32,504 bases of DNA from an uncultured Granulosicoccaceae bacterium (GTDB taxonomy: Bacteria > Pseudomonadota > Gammaproteobacteria > Granulosicoccales > Granulosicoccaceae). Where the stretch lies: positions 1 through 32,504 of the forward strand of contig CALLBO010000015.1 in the NCBI GenBank assembly GCA_937998875.1. The letters are read 5' to 3'. The translations under genes and the position numbers were made by a program. Of the stretch, positions 25,601 through 32,504 are shown in pieces (the stretch's first letter is position 1; each line of letters starts with the position of its first letter). Under the pieces are notes generated by a model. The model ran no database searches. It saw only the letters and a list, made by a program, of their open reading frames with translations, and was not told the DNA's origin.

Positions 25601-28600
25601 TTGTGTTATTTAAATAAGATCCGGAAAGTACGTCAATGTCGCCATCGCCGTCCATGTCTGCTGTCGTAACGTCTTGAGCACCTCTGGTTGCTAAAATAGT
25701 ATGCGGTGCAAAACTCTGTGCACCATCGTTTTCGTACCAGACAACCCCACCGTTGGCGAAACGGTTGGCGGAAAGTACGTCGAGGTCGCCATCACCATCC
25801 ATGTCGACCGTCGTGACGGCTTTAACGTGTACAGCCGTAGTAGAAATGTTATGGCGTATGAAGTTCTGACTGCCGTCATTCTCAAACCAGGCAACTGTGT
25901 TGTCGTCACGTATGCCGGCGAGCAGATCAATGTCACCGTCGTTATCCATATCGGCTGTTGTGACCGAACGAACAACGGCAAAGGTATTGCCAAGGCTTTG
26001 TTCTGTAAAGTTTTGATTACCGTCGTTTTCATACCAGACGAGCGAGTTTTCTGTGCCAATCAGCAAGTCCTGATCACCGTCACTATCGATGTCTGCTGCT
26101 GTTCCAGTTTGGGTTAGCGTGGCATTAGTCGCCACAGCGTGTGTAGTAAAGTTCCCATTGCCGTTGTTTTCGTACCAGGCAACTGAATTGTCACTTTTAG
26201 CCGTGGCAAGCACATCCAGGTCGCCATCATTGTCAATATCTGCGGTGAATACTGAACTCGCACCTTTAGCGCTGGTTGTGATTTCACTCCTGGTGAATTG
26301 TGGAGCGAATGTCGGCACGTCGTTGACGGCGGTAAACACGATCTCCTGTGACAGGGTGTTACTGCTTGCTTCACCATCGTTGACAACAAAAGTAATTTCA
26401 CGCGAGAGTTCGGTAGGAAATTCGCTGTGATTATCATAAGTCACAGTCCGCAGGACGGCTTGAAAGTCAGCAAGCGTTGCAGGTCCATCCAGAGTGAGTT
26501 TTCCACTAGTCCAGTCATACCAGCCGGTGATGCCAGGTTGAGGAGAAAATCTAAGAAAATCTTCGCCACTGATGAAGTTCTTACTTATAGTGACAGTCGC
26601 GCTGTCAAGATGAGTGTGATCTTCATCTTCGACTTTGGCATTGGACGCGACAATCAGCGGGGTATCGCCTTCTGTGTAATTAAGCGGTGTGGTGCTGATA
26701 CCGGAAAGTGTTGGTGGTTCGATGACGGAAGTAACGCTGATATTTACAGTTTCCGTAACTCTGGCATCGGTGTTGTAGGCATGAATCGCATCTATCTCAT
26801 CTGCGGTCAGCGCTCTTGAAAAAACCTGTAGGTCATCCATTTGGCCTTCCAGGAAATATCGCAGAGACAGATCGTTGGCAACGCCAACTACAGTCTCCGG
26901 GGGGAATGCTGGGTTAGGTGCTATGTTTTCTGTGTGTGACGATATACTTTGCGGAATTCCATTTACATAGAGTACTTGTTGGTTCGAGTTTGTATCAACT
27001 GTGAACGCGATGTGGTGTCTGTTGCCGTCACTTAGATCTATATTTGTTGCTGTGGTGTAGTGGGTGGCTAATGTAGAGCTGTATGCACCGTAAAGCGTGC
27101 TAAAGGCATCATCGTAATAAAAAGTGATGCGACCGTTTATGTAGATAAAAGTTGTGCCATCGCTGCTTGGTGGCATCTGCACCCAGGTTGACACGGTTGC
27201 TTCATCTGTGATTCCAAAGTTTGTTGGAATGCTCAAATATTGGTTGTTTCCATCGAGTTCGAGAAAGTTGTTTGCTGTGGCTCCGTTCTCGAGTCTGCCA
27301 TCGTTGGAAGTGCCTAAGTTGTCGTCAGGGGTGTATCCGCCAGTGGCCGGATTGTCAAACGAGAAGTGTAGTTCCCGATCCACAGACAATGATGAGTCGA
27401 TGATCAGACTGTCGTTACCGTAAAAATTTGGATCCGGGAGGTAATCCAAATGCGCCAGCGCTGCGTTGATGTCGCTCCGCAGGCCTTCTATTATAATATT
27501 TGGTGTATTGTTGTACTGGACATTGAGCCCACTGGTGTTTGGCAAAAGGAGTGTGCCGTTACTGACCGTTAGTACTACTTGCAGTGGGTAATCTTTACCT
27601 GAGCTGTCATCTATACTGATGCTATTGTTAAAGGTATATGATGTGTCTTCCGCTGTTTCAGCGTCAAATGGAATCACGGGTACCATTTGTATCGTGTTGT
27701 TAATAACTTCGACTCGTGCAATACCATCGGCTGTACTGAGTGACCCTGTGCCGCCTATAAGTTGAGCAGGGTTGGAATCATATGGAGTAGTGTCCACAAG
27801 ATACGAACCAACGGGTTGGCCGAAGGTCCAGTCGTGTGCACGAAAACCGATTTCGGCCGGCCCGATAAAGTGGCTGTTTGGTACAAATCGTATTAGAGAG
27901 TCAGGCTCCAGGAGTAGGGTGTTGCCGTCGTAAACCGGATTACTGGCTGATGGATTGATTGGTGACCATGCTGTATCTGCGGGATTCGCTTTGAACTCCC
28001 ACCTACCGTTGGCGTCATCTGCCTGGTTTACCGCTATCCCTGCCGGGGGGCCGAGATCAGGGTCGGTGATTGGATTGCCACTAACGGATTGCAGCAGCTC
28101 GTTTACAGTAGTGCCTGGTGGGTCAAAATCGTTTTCGCTTTGGCTATTGAGCGTAAATACTGCTGAAGTATCCAGTGTAGGCGCTATGTTAGCGCCATCA
28201 ATCGTAATATAGAAATCGTAGCTTTGGGAATCGTTTACACCGTCGGTCACAAAAAATGAAAACGAATCGATGCCAGTGCCGGTGCTGGTATGCTGGTAGG
28301 ATATTTTTTTGTTGAATAACTCTTCTTGCGTAAAGGTGCTGCCCACACCAGCGATAGCAGTATCAATAATTACATCGCCACCCGCTGGCAGGCTTGTCAA
28401 TTCAAAAATTAGGTCTTTTGATGGAGTATCCGGATCAAATGCTAACAAAGCAGTTAACGGAAGCTGTTTTGATTCGCCTGAAGAAAGAACTAGTCCTTCA
28501 TTTTTAACCACTGATGGTCCGTTAGCTGTGCCGGACAAGCGGAACTCATAAGCGCCAATGTCAGTATTACCGCTTCGAGCTACCCCCGTTGTGTCTGTGG

Positions 28601-30797
28601 TGGTTTGCGTGGCTGATGTAGGTGTGATGGAACCCGCATCGATTGCGGGACTTCCCGCTAGCAACGCATAACTTGGTACAAAGCCACCATTGTCTTGCAG
28701 ATTGCTGTCGAGGCCAGTATCCGAGACAAGTTCCTGATCAGTAGTCAGCATATTTGGTATGGATGTATCACTCATGTTATTTCCAAGAGAGATCACATCC
28801 TCATGAAGTGGGCTGCCGCTATGGTTGACTATCAAAGAGTTCTGAATTTCAAGATCAGACGCAGGCTGAACAGAAAGTGCATTGTCGTTTGATCCGGTTA
28901 CGACGTTATTAAAGATGGTTGAGCGATTGATGAGGGTTTCCCCGGTCTCGCTGTATACCGCAGCACCGTCTAATAATGACGTATTGTTAGACAGTGTGCT
29001 GTCTGTAACTTTTAGTGTGCCCTCGTTGTAGATCCCTGCGCCGACACCGAGGACAGAATGGTCTTCAACAAGGCTTCGATCAATGTTAACGGTTCCGTGG
29101 TTATTAATTGCTGCTCCAGCGTACGCGTTATTTGACCTGAAAATCGTGTCAGTGGCGTTGAGCTCACCGTTAACAAAAACTCCCCCGCCAAAATCTGCAG
29201 TGTTATTGGTAAATGTTGCCTGATGGATGTTCGCCAGTCCTTGAAAGAAAGCACCACCGCCGTTTTCTATTTCCGAAAGTACCAGTTCTAACTCGTTTTG
29301 TGAGACATCAAGATCCAGTGCGATCAACGTGCCTGCGTTTTGAAAAATCCCTGCGCCGGACTCGCGTGCCCTGTTCTCGGTAAAATCAACATTATAAAGT
29401 TCTACAAATCCGTCGGTGATGAACAGGCCACCTCCGGAATCTTCGGCAAAATTCCCGTGAATAGTAACGTTACGCGCTTCGAAGGTGCCTGAGTTGAAAA
29501 ATATGCCTCCCCCTTTTATGGACGTATTGTTGGAAAGGACTACGTCTGTCAGTGTCAGGTCAGTATTTTCGGAAAAAATACCACCGCCTTCAGCTGCGGT
29601 GACCCCGTCGGCAATGGTCAACTGCGAAAAAGTTACTTCACCGGCATCTCGTATCTCGAATACGCGGTCACCGGGGGCCGTAATTGTCACGCCGGCAGCT
29701 GTTCCCTGAATTGTCATAGAACTGGAAATGTCCAGATCACCTCTGTGCAGCTCATAGTTACCGGGATTGAGATAGATTGTATTGTGATCAACATCTGCAT
29801 TAGCAGCGGCTACGGCCTCTCGCAACGTGATGCCGTCTGAGCCTGGATTGTTGATCAGGTTTGTGACTGAGCTGGTATCTCCGTCATGCGAGTTGGGATC
29901 ATTTTCCGTACTCACGGTTATTGCTTGTAGCTGAGACTCCCAGCTGTTTAGAATATTCTCGAGTCGTGAAGAATCGGTGTCTATCTGTCCGATCGAGAAT
30001 TCAAGTTGCCAGTCTGCCTGCAGAGATTCATGTCCGGTACGATTGTCACTCGCACCAACGTCGGCATTTGTCGCATCAGCTATTGCCGCTACCAGGCGTT
30101 GGCCATCTGCCGTCTCCGCCAGATTACAACCGTAAAATAACAGGTCTCCGTCTTCAGCCAGAGCGTTGCCCCATAGTTCGAAGTTGGCTAACTGATCTGC
30201 GAAGTTCTGATTGTTTACCAGTGACGAGCCGAGGTTGAAGGTTGCATCAGTGCCATGGGTAATAAAATGTATGGCGTCTAGTTGTGTATGTTGCGTAAGT
30301 ACACCACTTATATCGTTTATTGACTGCGAGGAGTGCAAGGTGTGGACGATATAGCTAACTTCAGCAGTATCATCTTCTGCATTGCTGGCTATCAGTGAAT
30401 CAACGATTTGCTGGTAATCTTCAACAGAGGTGTCTACAAATACAACCTCCGTTCGAGTCTTGGCAATATTGTTGTTTTGTTCCTCCGCCAGCGCCTCGTC
30501 GTTGACTGCAGTCCATTCAGATGACCCGGTGACTGGCAGGGTTTTCAGTTCTGCCTTGCCGCCGCTGGTTTCCGACAATAAGAGATCGCTGCCGAGACCA
30601 AATGGATCAGCAGAGTAAAGAACTCGTGGCGACAGTTGTTCAACTATCGGTGTGTTCTTGCGGTTTCCCGCTCCGGGACTACTTTTCTTTTTCAACACGT
30701 CCGCTTTGTTGCAACATATAGAGTATTTATTTGTCGATGCATGCCAAGCTCCAACTCTGTGTGCACAGTGCATAAATGACCGGTTTGTTAATGACAT
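19650..30797 (-). CDS. Giant multidomain surface protein (DUF4347, beta-helix, LamG, FG-GAP, cadherin-like repeats)
   Basis: The product has 3715 residues from ATG 30797, with AAAGG 5 bases upstream. Order by residue: LEPR-XLL-like motif QLSPRVLYSADP (53-64); DUF4347 (about 115-287: HFITHG, FYGCNLAE); CSLREA-like segment GITLREAVAAANA (322-334); Pmp-like right-handed beta-helix with GGGIF repeats (340-750), closed by SPAIDAG and DIGAYEF; cadherin-like units (756-1130); LamG/concanavalin-like domain (about 1137-1340); one 133-residue-type unit (about 1350-1490); seven FG-GAP/VCBS repeats (about 1497-1840); four further 133-residue units (about 1998-2530); tandem-95/cadherin-like units with VNDAP linkers (2530-3376); an Ig-like DGTPLPEWLKF domain (3377-3465); a Pro/Glu-rich linker; a C-terminal hydrophobic region (about 3636-3673, GYILWLLRGG) and an acidic tail. 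No classical signal peptide is seen. Probable roles are adhesion or biofilm, with calcium-binding repeats. No secretion genes are adjacent. Confidence 0.85.
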   Translation of the reverse strand: MSLTNRSFMHCAHRVGAWHASTNKYSICCNKADVLKKKSSPGAGNRKNTPIVEQLSPRVLYSADPFGLGSDLLLSETSGGKAELKTLPVTGSSEWTAVNDEALAEEQNNNIAKTRTEVVFVDTSVEDYQQIVDSLIASNAEDDTAEVSYIVHTLHSSQSINDISGVLTQHTQLDAIHFITHGTDATFNLGSSLVNNQNFADQLANFELWGNALAEDGDLLFYGCNLAETADGQRLVAAIADATNADVGASDNRTGHESLQADWQLEFSIGQIDTDSSRLENILNSWESQLQAITVSTENDPNSHDGDTSSVTNLINNPGSDGITLREAVAAANADVDHNTIYLNPGNYELHRGDLDISSSMTIQGTAAGVTITAPGDRVFEIRDAGEVTFSQLTIADGVTAAEGGGIFSENTDLTLTDVVLSNNTSIKGGGIFFNSGTFEARNVTIHGNFAEDSGGGLFITDGFVELYNVDFTENRARESGAGIFQNAGTLIALDLDVSQNELELVLSEIENGGGAFFQGLANIHQATFTNNTADFGGGVFVNGELNATDTIFRSNNAYAGAAINNHGTVNIDRSLVEDHSVLGVGAGIYNEGTLKVTDSTLSNNTSLLDGAAVYSETGETLINRSTIFNNVVTGSNDNALSVQPASDLEIQNSLIVNHSGSPLHEDVISLGNNMSDTSIPNMLTTDQELVSDTGLDSNLQDNGGFVPSYALLAGSPAIDAGSITPTSATQTTTDTTGVARSGNTDIGAYEFRLSGTANGPSVVKNEGLVLSSGESKQLPLTALLAFDPDTPSKDLIFELTSLPAGGDVIIDTAIAGVGSTFTQEELFNKKISYQHTSTGTGIDSFSFFVTDGVNDSQSYDFYITIDGANIAPTLDTSAVFTLNSQSENDFDPPGTTVNELLQSVSGNPITDPDLGPPAGIAVNQADDANGRWEFKANPADTAWSPINPSASNPVYDGNTLLLEPDSLIRFVPNSHFIGPAEIGFRAHDWTFGQPVGSYLVDTTPYDSNPAQLIGGTGSLSTADGIARVEVINNTIQMVPVIPFDAETAEDTSYTFNNSISIDDSSGKDYPLQVVLTVSNGTLLLPNTSGLNVQYNNTPNIIIEGLRSDINAALAHLDYLPDPNFYGNDSLIIDSSLSVDRELHFSFDNPATGGYTPDDNLGTSNDGRLENGATANNFLELDGNNQYLSIPTNFGITDEATVSTWVQMPPSSDGTTFIYINGRITFYYDDAFSTLYGAYSSTLATHYTTATNIDLSDGNRHHIAFTVDTNSNQQVLYVNGIPQSISSHTENIAPNPAFPPETVVGVANDLSLRYFLEGQMDDLQVFSRALTADEIDAIHAYNTDARVTETVNISVTSVIEPPTLSGISTTPLNYTEGDTPLIVASNAKVEDEDHTHLDSATVTISKNFISGEDFLRFSPQPGITGWYDWTSGKLTLDGPATLADFQAVLRTVTYDNHSEFPTELSREITFVVNDGEASSNTLSQEIVFTAVNDVPTFAPQFTRSEITTSAKGASSVFTADIDNDGDLDVLATAKSDNSVAWYENNGNGNFTTHAVATNATLTQTGTAADIDSDGDQDLLIGTENSLVWYENDGNQNFTEQSLGNTFAVVRSVTTADMDNDGDIDLLAGIRDDNTVAWFENDGSQNFIRHNISTTAVHVKAVTTVDMDGDGDLDVLSANRFANGGVVWYENDGAQSFAPHTILATRGAQDVTTADMDGDGDIDVLSGSYLNNTIAWHENDGNQSFTEHQIDSGDSSSQTVSTADIDGDGDMDVVTAVNNSRNLTWYENDSSQSFTDHTITTAAFRSTDVTTGDFNGDGHLDILSSSAGMNTVAWYENPGSYVTTLDGNPSFTEGSTPVVLDSDVEIFDHELISLNNFDGASLTLARTGGANTEDVFAGSGNLILNAGSIELSSTPIGTYTNSNGLLTMVFGPSATASLVNEALQSITYENTNDTPPASVTIEWSFHDNNSGAQGIEDLLMPTGITATGNTIVDIIAVNDPPELSNLEALPELYTENEPPLPITSSLSLTDADDININAATVTISANFAPGEDELNITVPPDITAVYNAATGVLSLSGSASINDYQAALRTVTYHNTSNDPSDAPRTVRFEINDGIDSSKALSRFIEIGVVNDMPVLDLTEITPAAYTENDAPLNITDNTVVSDVDNVNLNQATVSITNFVTGEDILDFTDQAGIAGNFDTNTGILSLSGSATVGEYQTALRSVTYHNTSDNPSDLTRSITLAVGDGDKYSNKASRDIAFTAVNDAPDISTIEAVPAQFTENESPVVITGNLSLADVDDASIESATVTITGDFVAGEDELIFTDQPPITGNFDPLTGKLSLIGSAPVADYQAAIQTITYNNISNNPSTVNRTVSFEIFDGDDTSNTLSRDIEVTAVNDAPALSATESMPAAYTENDAPLNITTSTIVSDVDDINIESAAISITSNFVSGEDILEFTDQSGIAGTFDSNNGILSLIGTASAGDYQTALRSVTYHNTSDNPSDLTRTISFEINDGDTSSDSIDRDITFTAVNDAPVVANSTATTNEDTPHVIAFSDLPFSDIENHNLLEVIVNPTDTKLTVDNVAQTLTYTPTSDFNGTDSVSYQVKDDGGTDNNGADSSTTATIDFTVTPVNDSPVSSDTSLADVPEDSAPSGELISSLVGPVFTDIDSGNTLKGIAITANTQSVLQGSWQYQDTTGGWQNIGVVDSSNALLLDKTTSIRFMPGENFNGTPQPLKVHAIDSSYSGTLPDIANVQSTGGNTPFSNQFDISTTVTAVNDAPLIADVALAPHAEDTGATIPMQIIDLFSAQYSDADGTAAMSGIAVTANPAIADEGSWQYSTNGSDWFDIDTVSSTDALLLHRDAYIRFSPATHFHGEPADLSLRAVDGTYTGSFSADNNRIPFDVTTAGTMVSTEHAITISIVPVNDEPAGSDLTIELSEDSQHFFNVTEFGFSDPADLDSFSGITVKSLPVNGALLLAGDPVGNNDFISAAALNGSSFSYAPDRHYHGTDSWEFVVSDDGGTANNGIDQDQSNNRVAIDILSVNDAPSGSDATLSTDESTPIDITLADLTFTDQADQDNIKSIIIESLPLSGTLLIDQTPVAENDIINASDIANGMLTFVPAPVEVASTAVFSFRVIDDGGTDNNGIDTAATANNVTINIVTDNNPPTGRDNTIELNEDSTISLDSAVFGFSDTADGHSLAGVIISAHSPSGTLLHNGSTIGSDTFIAIEDLDAGLLSFTPAPDESGSGYASILFKVVDNGKTTSGKHISTDDNTLTLNVNPVNDAPTQLNLEGAHELEENTTADSIGDLVFTDADDNDTHQFSVSDDRFEVVDGVLSLKPGTTLDYESEQTVPLQITVTDSAGATAIHDITLQVINVNEAPVLSQQTENQTSTAPFSFTLPPAAFTDIDGDSLTLVAALGDGTPLPEWLKFEQGMFTIMENAPAGSVDVLVTATDPDGLNANTPLTISIEPTPEPEPAMEAALPTFTTIVPDTTPAVISSEVEPEPEVTTAAEEPNNQADRNSLEPPAEQFDASDISISAASTIDEQQLKEVVQLDSQTSQVTALLNTRDDIGIALANNFEVLLTATNYETEETRQQTALNLSALKKLASEADKSQTVIANSQVLSTKVLASSVTLTSSFSVGYILWLLRGGTLLASVMASMPAWRTIDPLPVLESLTGDDDGDTETLESMVEEEPESADDADSQNSDDSQHYTGKAA
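23209..24806 (-). repeat. Four tandem 399-bp (133-residue) cadherin-like units in an A-B-A-B order
   Basis: Each unit starts near Y/F-T-E-N-x-x-P-x-x-I-T, has GEDxLxFTDQ, LSLxGSA, DYQxALRxVTYHN and ends AVNDAP. Units 1 and 3 share LEALP/IEAVP starts and SLSL/NLSL; units 2 and 4 share AAYTENDAPLNIT and YHNTSDNPSDLTR. An exact 34-base match occurs at 23305-23338 and 24103-24136, 798 bases (two units) apart. Confidence 0.8.
25265..26310 (-). repeat. Seven FG-GAP/VCBS repeats within the giant gene
   Basis: Seven units of about 45-50 residues each carry a calcium-type loop such as DIDNDGDLDVL, DMDGDGDIDVL or DFNGDGHLDIL followed by W-Y/F-E-N-D/N-G-x-Q-x-F. They fit an integrin-like beta-propeller of seven blades. 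The DNA units are diverged, so the array is old. Confidence 0.8.
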
Positions 30798-31179
30798 ATC
30801 GGCCTTTGCTCACAAAAGTTCCTGTTCAACCCGGCTTATAGCGTGACGGCTATCCCAATTTCCTGTGTATTTTCCAGCGGATGTGTGCGGTGAGATTTGA
30901 GATTTCACTGGTACCCGCTAAATGTTGGTTCTGGTGTGGGGTGCGTGTTGCCTGGTGACATTTGCAAAATGTTGCCCGGTGTAGGCAGGTACACGTTGTC
31001 AATATTCTCTTTTTCAGGGAGCGGGTTATGCGGTATGGTTGCGTGATTCTGAATAGCTGTCGAAATGATCGCTTGCGATGCCGTATTGGGGGCTTTCCTG
31101 CCTGGTAAGTTGCCACACAATAGAGCGGTTCGAATGGCAGCAGATTCCCCGACCTTATTTTCATATTGAGATTTCCAAA
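30798..31179. other. Divergent intergenic region between the giant gene and glyA
   Basis: About 380 bases should hold promoters for both genes. On the minus strand TATAAG (complement of 30836-30841) is a possible -10 for the giant gene, without a good -35. ACATTT-GCA-AAATGT (30958-30972) is a 6-bp inverted repeat. I find no recognisable glycine, THF or SAM riboswitch core upstream of glyA. A long minus-strand frame crossing this region (30850-31563) runs antisense into glyA and is not counted. Confidence 0.35.
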
Positions 31180-32454
31180 ATGGCAGATAAGTTTTTTACC
31201 GAAGATGTCAGTACCCGCGACCCTGAGCTGGCGGCAGCAATAGCTGACGAGCTCAAGCGGCAACAACATGAAATTGAGCTGATTGCTTCTGAAAACATCG
31301 TATCCAATGCGGTGATGCAGGCGCAGGGCTCCGTGATGACAAACAAGTACGCTGAGGGCTATCCCGGACGTCGTTACTACGGCGGTTGTGAGCATGTTGA
31401 TGTGGCAGAAGATCTGGCGCGTGATAGAGCAAAGAAACTCTTCAACTGCGAGTTTGTAAACGTACAACCTCATTCCGGTGCGCAGGCTAACCAGGCGGTG
31501 TTTCAGGTGTTGCTCGAGCCGGGTGATACTTTCATGGGGCTTGATCTTGCAGCGGGCGGGCATTTAACACACGGGTCACCAGTGAATCAGTCAGGTAAGT
31601 GGTTTAACGCCGTGTCTTATGCGGTTGATAAAAAATCTCACCAGATAGACTTCAATGAAGTGGCGTCACTTGCCAAAGAGCATAAACCGAAAGTGATTAT
31701 TGCTGGCGGGTCTGCGTACCCGCGTATTATCGATTTTAAAAAGTTCCGTGAAATTGCAGATTCTGTTGGGGCAAAGCTCATGGTTGATATGGCGCACTTT
31801 GCAGGGTTGGTTGCGGGTGGTGTGCATCCTAATCCACTTGATCATGCAGACGTTGTAACTACAACAACACATAAAACACTGCGTGGTCCGCGTGGTGGAA
31901 TGATTCTGTCTAATGACGTTGAGCTGGGTAAGAAGATAAACTCATCGGTATTCCCGGGTTTGCAGGGTGGGCCGTTGATGCATGTGATTGCAGCGAAAGC
32001 GGTTGCCTTCGGAGAAGCGTTGCGTCCGGAGTTTAAGCAGTATGCACAGGCAATTCTTGATAACGCCAATGCGCTTTCTGATGCAATCAATGCGGGTGGG
32101 TTGAGTCTGGTATCCGGTGGCACCGATACGCATGTGCTTCTGGTTGATCTGACTGCTAAGAAGCTTACTGGTAAAGCAGCTGAAGCCTCTATGGGTAGAG
32201 CGGGTATTACCTGCAACAAGAACGGTATTCCGTTTGACCCCGAATCTCCTTTTGTCACCTCAGGTGTACGTTTGGGTACGCCTGCTGCAACTTCGCGCGG
32301 GTTTGGTACTGCCGAGTTCACTCAGGTCGGGGAGATGATTATCGAAGTGTTGAACGGGCTTGCAGAGAATGGTGAGGAAGGCAATGTTGATGTTGAGAAA
32401 GCAGTCAAAGCCCGGGTGCTTGATTTGACGGGTAAGTTTCCGATTTACTCCTGA
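31180..32454 (+). CDS. glyA: Serine hydroxymethyltransferase
   Basis: The product has 424 residues from ATG 31180; the frame is open upstream to 31078 but the SHMT N-terminus ([20 protein letters not shown]) begins here. Family blocks are complete: [62 protein letters not shown], the PLP lysine in [14 protein letters not shown] (K232), [28 protein letters not shown] and [10 protein letters not shown]. It transfers the serine hydroxymethyl group to tetrahydrofolate, making glycine and 5,10-methylene-THF in the cytoplasm, the main source of one-carbon units for purines, thymidylate and methionine. Length is normal. The middle blocks ([41 protein letters not shown]) read like the alphaproteobacterial form. 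It is probably transcribed alone or with genes beyond the right edge. Confidence 0.97.
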   Translation: MADKFFTEDVSTRDPELAAAIADELKRQQHEIELIASENIVSNAVMQAQGSVMTNKYAEGYPGRRYYGGCEHVDVAEDLARDRAKKLFNCEFVNVQPHSGAQANQAVFQVLLEPGDTFMGLDLAAGGHLTHGSPVNQSGKWFNAVSYAVDKKSHQIDFNEVASLAKEHKPKVIIAGGSAYPRIIDFKKFREIADSVGAKLMVDMAHFAGLVAGGVHPNPLDHADVVTTTTHKTLRGPRGGMILSNDVELGKKINSSVFPGLQGGPLMHVIAAKAVAFGEALRPEFKQYAQAILDNANALSDAINAGGLSLVSGGTDTHVLLVDLTAKKLTGKAAEASMGRAGITCNKNGIPFDPESPFVTSGVRLGTPAATSRGFGTAEFTQVGEMIIEVLNGLAENGEEGNVDVEKAVKARVLDLTGKFPIYS

Positions 32455-32504
32455 TCTGGTTGGGGTAGCTGGGCGACACAACCCTCCCCAGCGCCCCTGC
32501 CCAA

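Noticed and set aside
19650..30797. CRISPR-like array because of regular repeats
   Set aside because: The repeats are in-frame protein domains of 45-133 codons without short identical repeats and unique spacers.
30798..31179. Glycine, THF or SAM riboswitch upstream of glyA
   Set aside because: No conserved core of any of these classes is visible.
30850..31563. 237-codon minus-strand frame crossing into glyA
   Set aside because: It is largely antisense to glyA and its intergenic promoter, with His/Cys/Arg-rich shadow composition.

Overview
The window carries 17 protein genes that I can support (one cut by the left edge), one tRNA gene, one decayed coding remnant and several regulatory structures. 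It looks like the chromosome of a Gram-negative bacterium, most likely a marine-type gammaproteobacterium. The reasons are several lipobox and signal-peptide proteins, a CpdB-type periplasmic nucleotidase, a tRNA gene with an encoded CCA end, and a giant DUF4347/LEPR-XLL surface protein of a kind common in marine gammaproteobacteria. The serine hydroxymethyltransferase reads more like the alphaproteobacterial form, so the taxonomic call is tentative. I see no transposase, integrase, phage gene or CRISPR array.

Left third (1-8451): the end of a DUF5519/luciferase-domain gene; a secreted SnoaL-like protein followed closely by a four-helix membrane protein; a truncated (group 2-like) haemoglobin fused to a C-terminal SAP-like segment, with an 8-bp inverted repeat upstream; an HxlR regulator divergent from a polytopic membrane protein, with a perfect 12-bp inverted repeat between them; a stretch holding what look like decayed minus-strand coding remnants; a two-helix membrane protein; a Tat-exported CpdB-type 2',3'-cyclic-nucleotide phosphodiesterase/3'-nucleotidase; and a lipoprotein of unknown function.

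Middle (8452-19196): an anchored periplasmic protein built from about ten helical W/DP repeats; a secreted beta-propeller (PD40/TolB-like) protein with three N-terminal GWGWN modules, whose promoter overlaps a 14-bp palindrome; an Atm1/HMT1-type ABC exporter with a strong leader hairpin; and a minus-strand operon of a coiled-coil membrane protein, a solute-binding/VWA fusion lipoprotein and a very small membrane-anchored VWA-like protein. These are followed on the plus strand by a small lipoprotein and a further VWA lipoprotein. This VWA cluster is the best candidate for a poorly described envelope system.

Right part (19197-32504): tRNA-Val(GAC) with its promoter, a 3715-residue multidomain surface protein (DUF4347, parallel beta-helix, LamG, FG-GAP/VCBS, many cadherin-like units, C-terminal hydrophobic anchor), and glyA. 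The giant gene ends in three 21-bp tandem repeats, each carrying an in-frame TGA, and contains a recent-looking two-unit (798-bp) internal duplication.

Apart from glyA, the tRNA gene and the ABC exporter, most genes here encode envelope or exported proteins. Most genes are single transcription units alternating in strand. The clear operon is 16764-14006 (minus), and 536-1505 (plus) is a probable pair. Domain and family names are from memory of the families, without database searches.
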